5,716 bases of DNA. Origin: Rhodospirillales bacterium. GTDB lineage: Bacteria > Pseudomonadota > Alphaproteobacteria > Rhodospirillales > UBA2165. The notes beneath the pieces are model-generated. The model was not told the DNA's origin, did no database searches, and saw only the letters and a list, made by a program, of their open reading frames with translations. Below are positions 4,859 through 5,716 of this stretch, piece by piece. How positions within the stretch are numbered: the first letter of the stretch is position 1; each line of letters starts with the position of its first letter. A program made the translations under genes and the position numbers. The stretch is from the NCBI GenBank assembly GCA_013204125.1, contig JABMOP010000179.1, positions 1 to 5,716 of the forward strand. Reading direction: 5' to 3'.

Positions 4859-5716
4859 ATGCCCGCCCCATTAGAGATGATTGACGAACCGATCCGCCCC
4901 GCCGTCGCCGGCGTGGGGGGTCAGCTTGCGCCGCCTTATAAAGACGGCCTGAACGAAGCCCAGCTTGAAGCTGTCGATGCTTTGGACGGGCCGGTGCTTG
5001 TGCTTGCCGGCGCAGGAACCGGCAAAACCCGCGTTCTGACAACGCGGCTCGCCCATCTTTTATCTTTGGGTAAGGCGCGGCCTTGGGAAATCCTATCGGT
5101 GACTTTCACCAACCGGGCCGCTGCCGAAATGAAGGAGCGGGTATCAAGGATCATTGGCCAAGCGGTCGAAGGCTGGTGGCTGGGCACCTTCCATGCCCTG
5201 GGTGCCAGGATCTTGCGCGCCCATGCCGAAGTGGTTGGGCTGAAACCAAATTTCACCATTTTGGATGCGGATGACCAATTGCGGCTTTTGAAGCAGGTGA
5301 TGGACGGCAAGGATATCGACGATAAAAAATGGCCGGCGCGGGCGCTTTTGAATGAAATTCAACGCTGGAAAGACCGCGGCCTGACGCCGGACAAAGTAAC
5401 CGGCGAAGACGCCGCCTACGCAGATGGCGCGGCGCAGGAAATTTACGTCGATTACCAAGCGAGGCTATTGGCGCTCAATGCTGCCGATTTTGGCGATCTC
5501 CTGCTTCATTGCCTGACGCTTTTCACCGAGGATTCTGAAATTTTGGCGTCCTATCAGAATAAGTTTCGCTATATCCTGGTTGACGAATATCAGGATACCA
5601 ATGTTGCACAGTATCTTTGGCTGAGGCTCTTGGCGGCGGAACACAGCAATATCTTCTGCGTCGGCGATGACGACCAAACCAACTATAACTGGCGCGGAGC
5701 CGAGGTCGGCAATATC
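4859..5716 (+). CDS. uvrD: UvrD/PcrA-type superfamily 1A DNA helicase, N-terminal part (runs off the right edge)
   Basis: The frame is open from ATG 4859 to the last base, giving 286 codons of a protein usually about 700-800 residues long. It is an ATP-driven 3'-to-5' DNA helicase of the type used in nucleotide-excision and mismatch repair and in removing blocks at forks. Visible motifs are the Q-motif region LNEAQLEAV (31-39), Walker A AGAGTGKT (50-57), motif Ia VTFTNRAAAEMKER (81-94), WLGTFHALGARIL, the 1B segment AADFGDLL, Walker B DEYQDTN (242-248) and motif III GDDDQTNYNWRGAEV (269-283). Motif III is unusual: the family norm is QSIYGWRGA. The N-terminus has about 30 extra residues before the Q-motif; M7 (4877) is an alternative start, and an in-frame TGA at 4844-4846 limits extension. 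No strong ribosome binding site is seen. It lies 67 bases after the ClC gene with no clear terminator between. UvrD, PcrA and Rep cannot be told apart from this portion alone, though UvrD/PcrA is most likely. Confidence 0.92.
   Translation, partial: MPAPLEMIDEPIRPAVAGVGGQLAPPYKDGLNEAQLEAVDALDGPVLVLAGAGTGKTRVLTTRLAHLLSLGKARPWEILSVTFTNRAAAEMKERVSRIIGQAVEGWWLGTFHALGARILRAHAEVVGLKPNFTILDADDQLRLLKQVMDGKDIDDKKWPARALLNEIQRWKDRGLTPDKVTGEDAAYADGAAQEIYVDYQARLLALNAADFGDLLLHCLTLFTEDSEILASYQNKFRYILVDEYQDTNVAQYLWLRLLAAEHSNIFCVGDDDQTNYNWRGAEVGNI

Noticed and set aside
4827..5677. Several minus-strand ORFs (61-124 codons) over the helicase gene
   Set aside because: The plus strand carries every N-terminal SF1A helicase motif in order through this region, so these are shadows.

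Overview
This 5.7-kb window looks like chromosomal DNA of an alphaproteobacterium, probably Rhodospirillales-like. That is inferred from protein character: a cytoplasmic diguanylate cyclase with an N-terminal helical domain common in that class, a ClC protein of the 'FAHEV / SFFAWQLER' type, and a UvrD/PcrA helicase. Most of the window has moderately high GC; the left ~700 bases are clearly more AT-rich. All intact genes with visible ends stop with TGA, except the left-most ORF, which ends at TAA.

Left part (minus strand). Bases 198-656 encode a 152-residue protein with an N-terminal membrane segment, ending at TAA. The same frame continues after that stop to the window edge (positions 197-1) as clearly protein-like sequence, with a Cys-Gly ... 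His pattern like the transglutaminase-like/cysteine peptidase core. The simplest reading is one gene broken by an in-frame nonsense codon. Upstream, also on the minus strand, lies a complete fusion of a single-cluster ferredoxin and a metallo-beta-lactamase fold domain (749-1630), starting at TTG.

Middle and right part (plus strand). A 269-base AT-rich divergent intergenic region separates the fusion gene from a diguanylate cyclase (1900-2940) with an intact GGEEF active site and an altered I-site. After 69 bases comes a ClC-family chloride channel/transporter with a C-terminal CBS pair (3010-4791). It keeps the gating glutamate but has channel-like valine at the internal proton-glutamate position. 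After 67 bases a UvrD/PcrA-type DNA helicase begins at 4859 and runs off the right edge.

The three plus-strand genes could be co-transcribed, but their spacings, a good promoter-like sequence just before the ClC gene and their unrelated functions suggest neighbours rather than a functional operon. I see no CRISPR array, tRNA, rRNA, insertion sequence or convincing intrinsic terminator. I find no clear new multi-gene system; the items most worth a second look are the split transglutaminase-like gene, the ferredoxin-MBL fusion and the residue substitutions in the ClC, cyclase and helicase.
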